DNA of 56,751 nucleotides, from assembly GCA_963204915.1 (NCBI GenBank), contig CAUJHS010000046.1, positions 1 through 56,751 on the forward strand. The letters are read 5' to 3'. This document shows positions 7,159-17,700 of this stretch, one piece after another. Origin of the DNA: Planctomycetota bacterium. GTDB lineage: Bacteria; Planctomycetota; Planctomycetia; Pirellulales; Pirellulaceae. Under the pieces are notes generated by a model that was given only the letters and a program-made list of their open reading frames with translations, was not told the origin of the DNA and ran no database searches. The position numbers were made by a program, and so were the translations under genes. Within the stretch, counting starts at the first letter, position 1. Every line of letters begins with the position of its first letter.

Positions 7159-10100
7159 CTCCACCTCGATCCGCTCGCTCGGTTCATCCGAATCAAGGCC
7201 CAGTGTCAAACGCACCGCGGCGACGTGCGTGGCGATTTTCTCGATCGTGGGAAACTCAAAGAGGCTGCGGATAGACAGGGGAACCTTCAGCCGGTCTTTG
7301 AGCCGGGAGACGATCTGGCCAGCCAGCAGCGAGTGCCCGCCGAGCGCGAGGTAGTTGTCGTGAACTCCAATGCCGTCAATACCCAGGAGTTGTTCCCAAA
7401 CCTCGGCAATTGCGCATTCGACCTCGCTCCGCGGCGCCACGTACGGCGCGGTAATGTTAGTCGGTCGGGGATGACGCGACGGGGCGCGTGAGAGCTGGCT
7501 CTCTTGGGACTGCTCAATTTCCTGACGGCGCACCCACAGCCGATGACGCTCCGTCAGATCGCCCGTCGAGATAATCACTTGGCCGCCGTGGCGCAGTGCG
7601 GCGATCCGTTCCAGGCACTCGATCCCTTCCTGGGGCGTTAGCGTCAGGCGCACCGAAGAGTCATCGCCCATCACGGCCGCCACGTCCGGGAACAGCCAGC
7701 CATCCCAGTTAACGCCGATCCATCTCGTGGACGAGGTGCGATTCTGTTTCTGAAGAAAGGCATCCATGTACAGGTTGCTCGCGGCGTATGCGCAGAATCC
7801 CAAACCGCCCAGTACCGACGACAGCGACGAATTTACAAGGCACAGCGGGACGTGGAACTCCTCCGCCACCGCCGCGAGTGCATGCAGGCCGCGCGTTTTG
7901 GCGTGGAACTGCCGCTCGCAGTCTGTGGGGCTGGTGTAGTGAATGATGCGGCTTTCAACCACGCCGGCGCTATGGACGATCCCTTCGATCGCTCCATAAC
8001 GGCGGAGGGCGAATTGCGCCGCTCGCCGTAGCGACTCGATGTCCGCCACATCGGCCGAAATCACTTGCACATCGCACCCGGCCGCCACGAATTGCCGCAG
8101 TCCCACGATGCGCCGCGATGTCGGGTCGTCAGCGTCGCGCTCGCTCAGCCAGTCGTCCCAGGCCTCGCGTGGCGGAAACTCGGAACGTCCCAAGAGAACG
8201 AGCGGCGGACGCCGGGTCATGGCCAGCCAACCGGCAACCGCGAGACCAATTTGCCCCAAGCCGCCTAAGATCAACCAGGCGCCAAGGCGGTCGGCGCCGC
8301 GCCCATTCGCGCCGGTGTGCGCCGGCGGAAGGGAAACTTCAACAGGCTTCGTCTGGGGAAGCGGGAGCTGTTGATACGAGCGCACCCAACGACGCCGGCC
8401 GCGAAAGGCGATTTCGGAATCGGCCAGTGGCCCGGCGAACTCCGCCAGAAGTTGCTCAACGAGCCAGGCGCGGCCCTTTGAGTCGTCGTACTCCACATCG
8501 ATATGCCGGCAGCACAGATTCGGATACTCTTGCGGCGCGACGAGCGCCGGCGCCCGGACGGTCATCTTACCCGGGCAAAGCCATTCCAATCCCGTCACGT
8601 CTTGCACGCCGTCCGAGACAATTTCCATTTGCACGGCTCCCAGCGTCGGCTGCCGTCCGAGGGCCTGGGCAAGAAGCATTAGGCTATAAAACCCCAGTTG
8701 CTGCGCACGATCAAAACCGGGCGACGCGTCGGCGCCGGTGAGCGTCCACAGGTGGAGCACTCGGTCGAGCGGCGCGCCTGGCGGGACGACCTCCTTGAAG
8801 AGCTGACTATAGCCGCCAAAGAGGTTTGGCGGAATTGTCACCTCGTCACGGCCATGACGCTGGAACTCGTTGCCGGGTCGCACGCAAATCGCACGGTCGC
8901 CGTTGCTTCGTAGCCGCCGGACAATCTCTTCTCCAACGCCACCGGAATCGGGAAACACCAGCCAGGTGCAAGGTCCGTCCTGCGTCTGGGCGATCAGCGG
9001 CCGCTCGCTGCGAACCCATGAGGGCGCGTAGAACCATTGCGAAAGTGGCTGTTTCGATACTACATGCGCCGGCCGTTCGCGCGGCGGCTCGTCCCGCGTG
9101 ATGCTAAATGACCGGCGCTGGAACGGATACGTCGGCAAGTGCAAACGACGCGGAGGATCGTCCCGGTGGACGGCGTCCCAGTTGCACTCCACCCCAGCCA
9201 GCCAGAGACGCCCTAGCGACTCCAACAACGCTTCGTCTTGCGAATGGTTGGACTGAAGCGCCGGCAGCGTGGAGATCACGACCGCGGAGGCGTTCTCGCC
9301 CAGCGTTTCTCGCACCAGCGGCTGAAGCGCCCGGCCTGGGCCGACTTCCAAGAAAACCCGCGGTCCATCGTCCGCGAGCCGGGCAATCCCTTCCCGAAAA
9401 TGGACGGTACGTCGCACCTGTTCGGTCCAGTAGACAGGACTGGTCGCTTGCCCCTCGGTAATCCAGTCGCCTGTTACGTTGGAGATAAACCGTGTTTTCG
9501 GCGGCCTAAGTTCGAAGCGGGCCACCGTCTGCCGCAAGGCGTCGAGCACGGGATCCATGAACGGCGAATGGAAAGCGCGCGACATGCGCAGCCGCCATGC
9601 GGCGACGTTGCGCTCCGCAAGCTGCCGCTCGACCTGGTCGATTTCCGCAGGAGCGCCGGACAGCACAGTCAGGCGCGGCGCATTCCGGGCCGCCACCACC
9701 AGCCGGCCCTGCAGCAGCGGTTCAACTTCTCGGTCCTCAAGCGCCACCGCCAGCATGGCGCCCGGCGCAGTGCTTTGCATTAGTTCTGCGCGACGGGCGA
9801 CAATGTGCAGCGCATCGGGCAAGCTCATCACTTCCGCCAGGCAAGCCGCGACAAGCTCTCCCACGCTGTGGCCGATCATCGAATCCGGCTGGATGCCCCA
9901 CCCGGCCAGGAGACGCGCCAAGGCATAGCTAGCGACAAAAATCGCGGGCTGCGCGACGGCCGTTTCGTCGATCTCGGGGTGATTCTCCGCGGATGCCGAA
10001 ACGAGGGCGCCCCGCAGGTCCCGGCGCGTGACCGGCGATAGGATCTCCAAGCACTCGTCGATTGTCGCACGGTATTCGGCATACCGCTCGTACAGCGCAC

Positions 10101-11754
10101 GGACCATGGCGGGATGCTGCACGCCTTGTCCGGGAAACAGCATGGTCACCGGCGGGCGGCTGGAGCTGCACACGCCCTCCAGCAATCGGCTGGGATTGCG
10201 GCTTGCGAGCGAGGCCAGCGCATCTTCGTGGCTGTGAGAAACCAGTATACGCCGATGCTCCGCCGACTGCCGCCCGACTTGAAGCGTATACGCCACATCT
10301 CGCAATGATTCCTGGGAGTGTCGCCGGAGATGCTGCGTCAGCCGCTCGACCGCCTCCTCGGCCGCTCGACTCGTGGCGCCCGAGACAAGCAGGAGTTGCG
10401 CACGATGCGGCGTACGACTGCACTCGGCCTCTATTTCGGTGACGTCGCTTGGCGGTTCCTCGAGCACCAGGTGGCAATTCGTCCCGCCGATGCCAAAAGA
10501 ACTAACGCCAGCGTAGCGCGGCCGGTCCTGTCTTGGCCAGGGCGTTAGCGCGCTGGCGACCACAAAGGGGCTATGCGCAAAGTCGATTTCCGGATTGGGC
10601 TGATTGAAGTGCAGCGATGGAGGGATCTGGCCGTGCTGGAGCGTTAGAGCCGTCTTGATCAGACCCGCCAGCCCGGCGACCGTGTCGAGGTGGCCGATGT
10701 TCGACTTGACCGAGCCGATATGGCAAAACTGCGCGCGCGACGTTTGTGCGCGGAACACCTCGTTGAGGGCGGCGATTTCGATCGGGTCGCCCAGCGGCGT
10801 GCCGGTACCGTGCGCCTCGATGTAGCCGACCGCGTCAGGAGGCACGTCGGCGAAGCTTTGCGCCATGGCGATGACCGACGCCTGACCGGTAATGCTGGGC
10901 GCGGTGAAGCCGATTTTGTCAGCGCCATCGTTATTGGTGGCCCACCCGCGGATGACGGCGTAAATTGGATAGCGATCGGCCAGCGCGTCGCTCAAGCGTC
11001 GCAGCGCCACGGCCGCCACTCCCTCGCCGGGAACCGTGCCTTTGGCCTGCGCGTCGAACACGCGGCAATGCCCATCTGGCGAGAGGATCATTCCCTCTTC
11101 GTGCAAGTAGCCGCATTTACGCGGGTACGCCAACGATGCCGCGCCCGCCAACGCGAGATCGCATTCCTGGGCGATCAAACTCTGGCAGGCCCGTTCGACG
11201 GCCACCAGCGACGTCGAACAAGCAGTTTGAATTCCGATACTCGGTCCGCGCAAATCCAGCTCGTAAGAGACGCGCGTGGCGGCGTAATCTTTGTCGTTGG
11301 CGATCATGAGCTGATAGCCGCTCACGGTGCGGCGCATCTCGGAGTTCGACAACAGCTCATAGATCCACGAGTTCATGCTTACGCCAGCGAAGACGCCGAT
11401 CAGCCCCGCAAAGCGCCGGGGATCGCAGGCCGCGTCCTCTAAAGCTTCCCAACAGGTCTCTAGCAAGAGCCGCTGCTGCGGATCGATGACCTGCGCGTCA
11501 CGAGGATGCAGGCCGAAGAACTCGGCATCGAATTCCTCAGCCCCTTCAAGAAATCCCTTCGCAGCCACATAGTTCGACTGCCGGATTACCTCCACGGGGG
11601 TGCGCGACTGGGACAGTTCGTCTTCGCTAAAGAAGCGGATTCCTTCGCGTCCTTCGCAAAGCATTCGCCAGTAGGCGTTGATCGAGGCAGCGCCGGGAAA
11701 TCGCCCTGCCATGCCCACAATAGCAATGGCCGGCGGCTCGGTGGCGGAGATCAT
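7153..11754 (-). CDS. Type I polyketide synthase module KS-AT-KR-ACP
   Basis: A 1,533-residue modular PKS. The ketosynthase (about 9-430) has the active cysteine in TACSTSLVA and histidines in EAHGTGTPLGDP and KSNIGHLD. The acyltransferase (about 540-850) has FPGQGVQHP, GHSVGE and an AFHSPFM segment, the malonyl-CoA type. A ketoreductase follows its structural subdomain, with GGLGQIG near 1165 and a Ser/Tyr/Asn set ending CAYAASN. The carrier domain has GGHSLLA, serine near 1472. No dehydratase or enoylreductase is visible, so a beta-hydroxy two-carbon extension is expected. The KR lacks a clear LDD motif, so the hydroxyl configuration cannot be called. The gene start overlaps the upstream NRPS stop (ATGA). 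The C-terminus ends in an acidic stretch (LDSDEPSERIEVEL), plausible as a partner for the docking domain of the terminal NRPS. Confidence 0.95.
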   Translation of the reverse strand: MISATEPPAIAIVGMAGRFPGAASINAYWRMLCEGREGIRFFSEDELSQSRTPVEVIRQSNYVAAKGFLEGAEEFDAEFFGLHPRDAQVIDPQQRLLLETCWEALEDAACDPRRFAGLIGVFAGVSMNSWIYELLSNSEMRRTVSGYQLMIANDKDYAATRVSYELDLRGPSIGIQTACSTSLVAVERACQSLIAQECDLALAGAASLAYPRKCGYLHEEGMILSPDGHCRVFDAQAKGTVPGEGVAAVALRRLSDALADRYPIYAVIRGWATNNDGADKIGFTAPSITGQASVIAMAQSFADVPPDAVGYIEAHGTGTPLGDPIEIAALNEVFRAQTSRAQFCHIGSVKSNIGHLDTVAGLAGLIKTALTLQHGQIPPSLHFNQPNPEIDFAHSPFVVASALTPWPRQDRPRYAGVSSFGIGGTNCHLVLEEPPSDVTEIEAECSRTPHRAQLLLVSGATSRAAEEAVERLTQHLRRHSQESLRDVAYTLQVGRQSAEHRRILVSHSHEDALASLASRNPSRLLEGVCSSSRPPVTMLFPGQGVQHPAMVRALYERYAEYRATIDECLEILSPVTRRDLRGALVSASAENHPEIDETAVAQPAIFVASYALARLLAGWGIQPDSMIGHSVGELVAACLAEVMSLPDALHIVARRAELMQSTAPGAMLAVALEDREVEPLLQGRLVVAARNAPRLTVLSGAPAEIDQVERQLAERNVAAWRLRMSRAFHSPFMDPVLDALRQTVARFELRPPKTRFISNVTGDWITEGQATSPVYWTEQVRRTVHFREGIARLADDGPRVFLEVGPGRALQPLVRETLGENASAVVISTLPALQSNHSQDEALLESLGRLWLAGVECNWDAVHRDDPPRRLHLPTYPFQRRSFSITRDEPPRERPAHVVSKQPLSQWFYAPSWVRSERPLIAQTQDGPCTWLVFPDSGGVGEEIVRRLRSNGDRAICVRPGNEFQRHGRDEVTIPPNLFGGYSQLFKEVVPPGAPLDRVLHLWTLTGADASPGFDRAQQLGFYSLMLLAQALGRQPTLGAVQMEIVSDGVQDVTGLEWLCPGKMTVRAPALVAPQEYPNLCCRHIDVEYDDSKGRAWLVEQLLAEFAGPLADSEIAFRGRRRWVRSYQQLPLPQTKPVEVSLPPAHTGANGRGADRLGAWLILGGLGQIGLAVAGWLAMTRRPPLVLLGRSEFPPREAWDDWLSERDADDPTSRRIVGLRQFVAAGCDVQVISADVADIESLRRAAQFALRRYGAIEGIVHSAGVVESRIIHYTSPTDCERQFHAKTRGLHALAAVAEEFHVPLCLVNSSLSSVLGGLGFCAYAASNLYMDAFLQKQNRTSSTRWIGVNWDGWLFPDVAAVMGDDSSVRLTLTPQEGIECLERIAALRHGGQVIISTGDLTERHRLWVRRQEIEQSQESQLSRAPSRHPRPTNITAPYVAPRSEVECAIAEVWEQLLGIDGIGVHDNYLALGGHSLLAGQIVSRLKDRLKVPLSIRSLFEFPTIEKIATHVAAVRLTLGLDSDEPSERIEVEL

Positions 11755-14700
11755 CGGGTATTTCCTCTACGTTGTTGGAAGGCTCCGAGCGCCTGCCGGC
11801 GACGGAGAGCGCGTTCCTGTCCCTGACGGACCGCCGGAGATTGAGGCGCCTTAGGAAGCGTCTCATCGATTCGCGCCGCCAGTTCGGCAATGTTGGGAGC
11901 TTCAAAGAGCGCGCGGAGCGGCAACGCCGCGCCCAGCGCATCACGAATTCGCGAAATGACCTGCGTCGCCAGCAGCGAGTGACCGCCAAGCTCGAAGAAA
12001 CTATCGTGGACGCCTACGCGGTCGAGCCGCAGCACGTCAGCCCAAATTGCCGCCACTTCGCGTTCGGTGGCGGTGCGCGGCGCTGTAAATTGCCCTGCCA
12101 GTTCAGGACGCATCGCCGCCGGGAGCGGCAATTCATCGCGTTTCACTTTGCCGTTCGCCGATCGGGGCAAAACCTCAAGCATCACATAAGCGCGCGGGAG
12201 CATGTGCTCGGGCAGAAAGCGCCGTAAATGCCTGTGCAACTCACCTGCCAGGTCGGCCTCGTATTGTCTGGTCGCGGTCGATCGAGTCACATACGCCACC
12301 AGCCACGGGTCGTCGGGACGGATGTGCCGCACCATCGCCAGCGCGTCGCGCACCGCGAGGTGCGAGCGCAGGCATTGTTCGATTTCCCGCGGCTCGATTC
12401 GGAAGCCGCGGATCTTCATTTGTTCATCGCAACGACCCCAATGTTCTAGCACGCCCGGCGCGATGTAACGCGCCAGATCGCCAGTACGGTACAGCCGCGC
12501 GCCTGGCGCACCCCAGGGATGCGGCAAAAATCGTTCGGCCGTTTGCGCAGGATCATTCCAGTACCCGCGCGCCAGACCCGCTCCGCCCACGTAGATCTCT
12601 CCGATCACGCCTTGAGGAACAGGATGTAGCTTCTCGTCGAGCAGATAGAGCTGCAAGTCGCCCAGACGCCCGCCGATGGGACTGCCGGTAGAGCGTTGCC
12701 GCGCGTGGTAACGCGTCAATTCCAAGAAGGTCACATGTACGGTAGTCTCGGTAATCCCATACATGTTAATCATCCGCGGCCGCTTATCGCCCAGCGCACC
12801 GAACCAGCGATCCAGAATCTGAGGGTCGAGCGATTCGCCACCGAAGATGACGTACCGCAAGGCGTCAAGCCGCTGCGGATCATTCCACAATCGCTCGACC
12901 GCCAGAAGCTGCGAGAAAGCGGTCGGCGTCTGGTTGAGCACCGACACCCGACGCTGGATCATCCAGTCGATGAACTCGTCCGGTGTTCGTGTCACTAGGT
13001 ACGAAGGAATTTCCAACCGGGCGCCGTGCAGCAACGCGCCCCAAATCTCCCACACCGAAAAGTCAAAGGTGAAGGAATGGAATAACGGCCAGACGTCGTC
13101 GGCGCGGAAATCGAACAACAGCTCGGCCTGCTGCATCAACCGCACGACGTTGCGGTGCGTGATTTGCACTCCCTTGGGCGTTCCCGTGGAGCCGGAAGTG
13201 AACATCACGTAAGCAAGCTGGTCGGGCGTGACCGGACTCGCACCGATCTTCTCCAGGCCAGCAGCGATGGGCGCCTCAAGGTCGATCAGCGCAACCGGCG
13301 CCGCGGCCAGACGCTCCCACCGCTCGTGGTTGGCAGAGTCGGTGAGAACGAGCGCGGCTTGCGTCTGCTGTAGTAAGCCTCGCAGCCGCTCCTCAGGCCA
13401 GGCCGGGTCCAAAGGCACATAAGCGCTGCCGGCCTTAAGAATGCCCAGCATGCCGACCATCATGGCGACGCTGCGCTCGGTCGAAAGCCCCACCAGCACA
13501 TCCGGACCAATGCCCTTGGCCTGCAGACGAGCGGCGATTCCGTTCGCCCGATGATCCAATTCTTCGTACGTCAACTGTCGGTTTCCATCGGCCACGGCGA
13601 CGGCGCGTGGGTGTTCGGCAGCGACATTCTCAAACCAGGAATGAAGGCAAAGGAGTGGTGCGGCCGGCTCGGGAAGTTGGTTCCATTCGTAGAGTATTTC
13701 TCGTTGCTCGGAGCCCTCCAAAAGCGGCAACTCCGAGACGCGCCGCTGCGGATCGGCCACCGCCGCCATCAGTAGCGTTTCCAAGTGAGCTAGCCAACGC
13801 TCGACGGTCGCACGGGCGAACAGGTCAGTGTTGTAGAACGCTCTCAGGGTCAGTCCCTCTTCGTCGTCCCAGACGTGAATTTCCAGGTCGAATCGCGTCG
13901 TGGTCGTTTCGAACTCGATCGCCTGGAGCGTAAGCTGCGGCAATGCGAATTCAACGCGTGTGGCGTTCTGAACCGCAAACATCACTTGGAAGAGCGGGTT
14001 GCGCGTCAAGTTGCGGTCTGGACGCAGTTCCTCGACCAGCTTTTCGAATGGCAAGTCTTGATGCGCGAACGCTTCGAGCGACGCCTCGCGCACGCGAGCC
14101 AGCAATTCGCTGAACGCAGGATCATCCGACAGATCAGTGCGAATCACCAGGCTATTGACGAAAAACCCGATCAACCCTTCGATTTCGCGGCGATTCCGAT
14201 TTGCGATGGGCGTGCCGACGGCGATGTCCGACTGGCCGCTGCACCTTGACAAAAGCACGTCCAGGGCGGCCAGGAGCGTCATGAACAGCGTAGCGCCTTC
14301 ACGCTGCGCGAGCGTTTCTATCGCCTTCCTTAGCGCCGCCGCCAGCCGTCGCGTAATCAGCCCGCCACGGTAGGTTTGAGCGGACGGCCTCGCATAATCG
14401 GTCGGCAGGCGCAGCGGCTCTAAACCCTCAAGCTGACGCCTCCAATATTCAAGCTGCATTTGAAGCCGCTCACCCGCGAGCCAATCGCGCTGCCACAGGG
14501 CAAAATCGGCGTATTGGATCGGCAACTTGGGAAGCTCGGCGGATCGCGCTTCGGTCAGGGCCGTGTAGTGCGCCGCCAGTTCCCGCACCAAGACGGTGAT
14601 CGACCATCCATCCGAAACGATATGGTGCATTGTCAACAACAGCACCCAATCGTCGGCCGCGCAGCGCAACAGACGAAAGCGGAACAGCGGGCCTTCGGCC

Positions 14701-17700
14701 AAGTCAAAGGGGGTCGTTTCCTCCAGCGACGCCAGGCGCAAAATCTCGCGCTGCCGCAATTCGCTGCCCAACCGCGAGAGATCGAGGACCGGCAAAGGAC
14801 ACTCCGCCGCCTCGGCAATTCGCTGCGTCGGACGCCCATCCTGCATGGGAAAAGAGGTCCGCAGCGCCTCGTGTCGGGCGACGATCGCCCGCAAGCTGCC
14901 ATGCAGCGCGCCGGTGTCGAGCGGGCCTTGCAGGCGAATGGCGGCCGCCATGTTGTACGCGCAGTTTCCCGGCTCAAGCTGATCGAGGAACCACAAGCGC
15001 TGCTGCGCGAACGACAGCGGAGCCCCCTCGCGGTGCTCGGCAGGCGAGAGTGTCAAAGGCGGCGCGGAGGCCGCCGTCGCCAACAGGTCGTCGACCCGCG
15101 CGGCCAACCCCGCCACGGTCGGCGACTCGAACATTGCCCGTAGCGGCGCCTCTACTCGTAGAGCGCTGCGCACGCGGGTCATCACCTGGGTCGCCAGCAG
15201 CGAATGCCCGCCGAGTTCGAAGAAGTTATCGGTTGCGCCCACGCGGTCGAGCCGCAGCAGATCGGCCCAGATGGCGGCGAGGGTGCGCTCGGTGCGCGTA
15301 CGCGGATCTACAAAACTCGTCGCCGGGCCAGGCCGAAGATTGGGCGGCGGCGGCAACGCCCGGCGCTCGATTTTCCCATTCGCATTGAGCGGAAAACGGT
15401 CCAGCAGGACGAACCGCGCCGGGACCATGTGCTCGGGCGCCATCGCGCGGAGATGCTGGGCCAGCCGGTCGCCAAACTCCCGCGCCGTCACTGGGCGTAG
15501 CGGATTGCTGGCAAGTCGGTCCCAGGGCCGGTTATCAGGCGGCTCTTCGTGGGTAAAGGCCGAGCGCGTGCAAAGCGTCGCAGCGTCGCCGACTTCGCCC
15601 GAAAAGCATGCAACATCAAAGGCGGCGGGATGATCGTCCGACGGGCGGACCTCGACCACCAGATTCAGCACTTCCGCCATACGCCAGATCTCGACGGGAT
15701 CAACTCCGGCGGTGTTCCTCAACCGCTCGTCGATCGTTTCCCGAAGTTGCGATGCCGTATCGTGCGGCGGCGCTACCGCCAGCGAGCTGGCCGCGGCCAC
15801 CGCATAGGTCAGGCGGCGATTCGGCACGCCGCGCAGACCAATCGCCCCGGCGTCCTGCTCACGCACGACGCCGGCAAGTTGTTCCAGCGAGGCGATGTCT
15901 TCCGGCCAGCGAAGCCAACGCTCGACGCGCGGCAGCGTCTTGTCCTCGTCCGGCTCGGCGGCTAGGGACAATGTCACGTCGTACCGGAATTGCGTCAATT
16001 CGTTCTGATCAACGCCCTGCTTGAGTTCGATCCGTACGTCGGCAAGCCGAGTGATTCGGCGCCGCAGGGCTCCAAAGAATCGAGGATCAAGCAAGAGTTC
16101 GCTTTCCTGGTTGACCTCGAAGCGAACTCGCTCCTGCAACTCCTCACACGAGTCGCCCGGTCGAGCCTGCACCAGCGCCACCGCGGTCCTAAATTCCTTC
16201 AGCAATCGCAGGTTTCGCACATCCCCAACAAAAATATGTCCGCCGGGACGAACAACCTGTGATGCTTTTTCGAGCACGCGCAGCAGATACTCCACCGTAG
16301 GAAAATACTGCACCACCGAGTTCAGTATTACCGCGTCAAACGACTGTGGCGCAAAACCATCCAGGTTGTCGGCGTCGCGCACAAGCAGCTCGACTCGCGC
16401 AGGATCGATATGCGCCGCTGGCAAGCGTTCCCTCACGTAATCGATGGCCACCGGCGAAAAATCGGTTCCCGCATACCCATCGCAATCGGCCGCCAAGCGG
16501 AACAGAAGCAACCCTGTACCGCAACCGATTTCCAAAATCCGCCGCGCTCCCAGTCGGCGAATCCTCTGCACCGTTTGGTCAATCTGCTCGCGCATCGCCG
16601 CGACGGGAATCGGCTCGCCCGTATAGCTGCTGTTCCAGCCGATCAAGTTCAGGTCAGCCCCTTGGCTGGCGTCCTGGCGATATAGGTCTTCGTAAAGCTG
16701 CCGCCAGTTTTCGAGGTGCTCCACAACCCCAGCGGCGCCTGCCTTAGGAGGCAGCGCGGCTCGCTCGCTGCCCCGTCGGGTCACATAACAAACGAGTCGT
16801 CGCTCGCCGTCGCCGTCTTCACGAACGACCACCGCCGCTCGGTCGACTTCCGGATGAGACTGTACGAGCGACTCGACTTCGCCTAGTTCGATCCGATAGC
16901 CGCGAAGCTTGACTTGATCGTCCAAGCGTCCTAGGAACTCGAGGGCGCCGGACGGCAGCAGCCGTACATGGTCGCCTGTGCGGTACATCCGCTCGCCAGG
17001 CTGCTGAGCAAAGGGATTCGGCAGAAACCGCTCGGCGGTCAAACGCCGATCATTCAAATAGCCGCGGCTCAGCCCGGCCCCGGCGATGTGAAGCTCGCCG
17101 CGCTCGCCGGGCCCCACCGGCTGGAAGTCGTCGTCGAGCACGTAACATTCGGTTCCCAGAATGGGGCGGCCAATCGGGATGCTTTTGGCGTCGGGTGACA
17201 GCCGCTCGATCAATTGCCAGGTGGCGAACGTGGTCGTCTCCGTCGGGCCGTAACCGTTGACCAGACGCTCCGGCCCCTCGGCAAGCACTTGACGTGCGAC
17301 GCCGGGATCGATCCGTTCCCCGCCGACGATCACATAGCGCAAGGAGCGGAACATCTCGGGCGCCGCGGCCGCAAGTTCGTGAAAGAGCGACGTCGGCAGA
17401 AACGCCATACTCACGCGACGCTCCACCAAGCGGTGCCGCAACTCTCCGGGGGAAACGACATCGTCGCGCCCAATAATTTCCAACGTCGCACCATGCAATA
17501 GGGCGCCCCAGATTTCGAACGTCGAACCGTCAAACGCGAAACTTGCGACCTGCGCCACCACGTCCTCGGCCGTGAATTGAACATAGTCGGCCCCCACGAC
17601 CAACTGTACGACCGAACGATGCCGGACTCCCACGGCCTTCGGAGTTCCAGTCGAACCCGAGGTAAACATGATGTACGCTAGGGCGCACTCGGCCGGGAGC

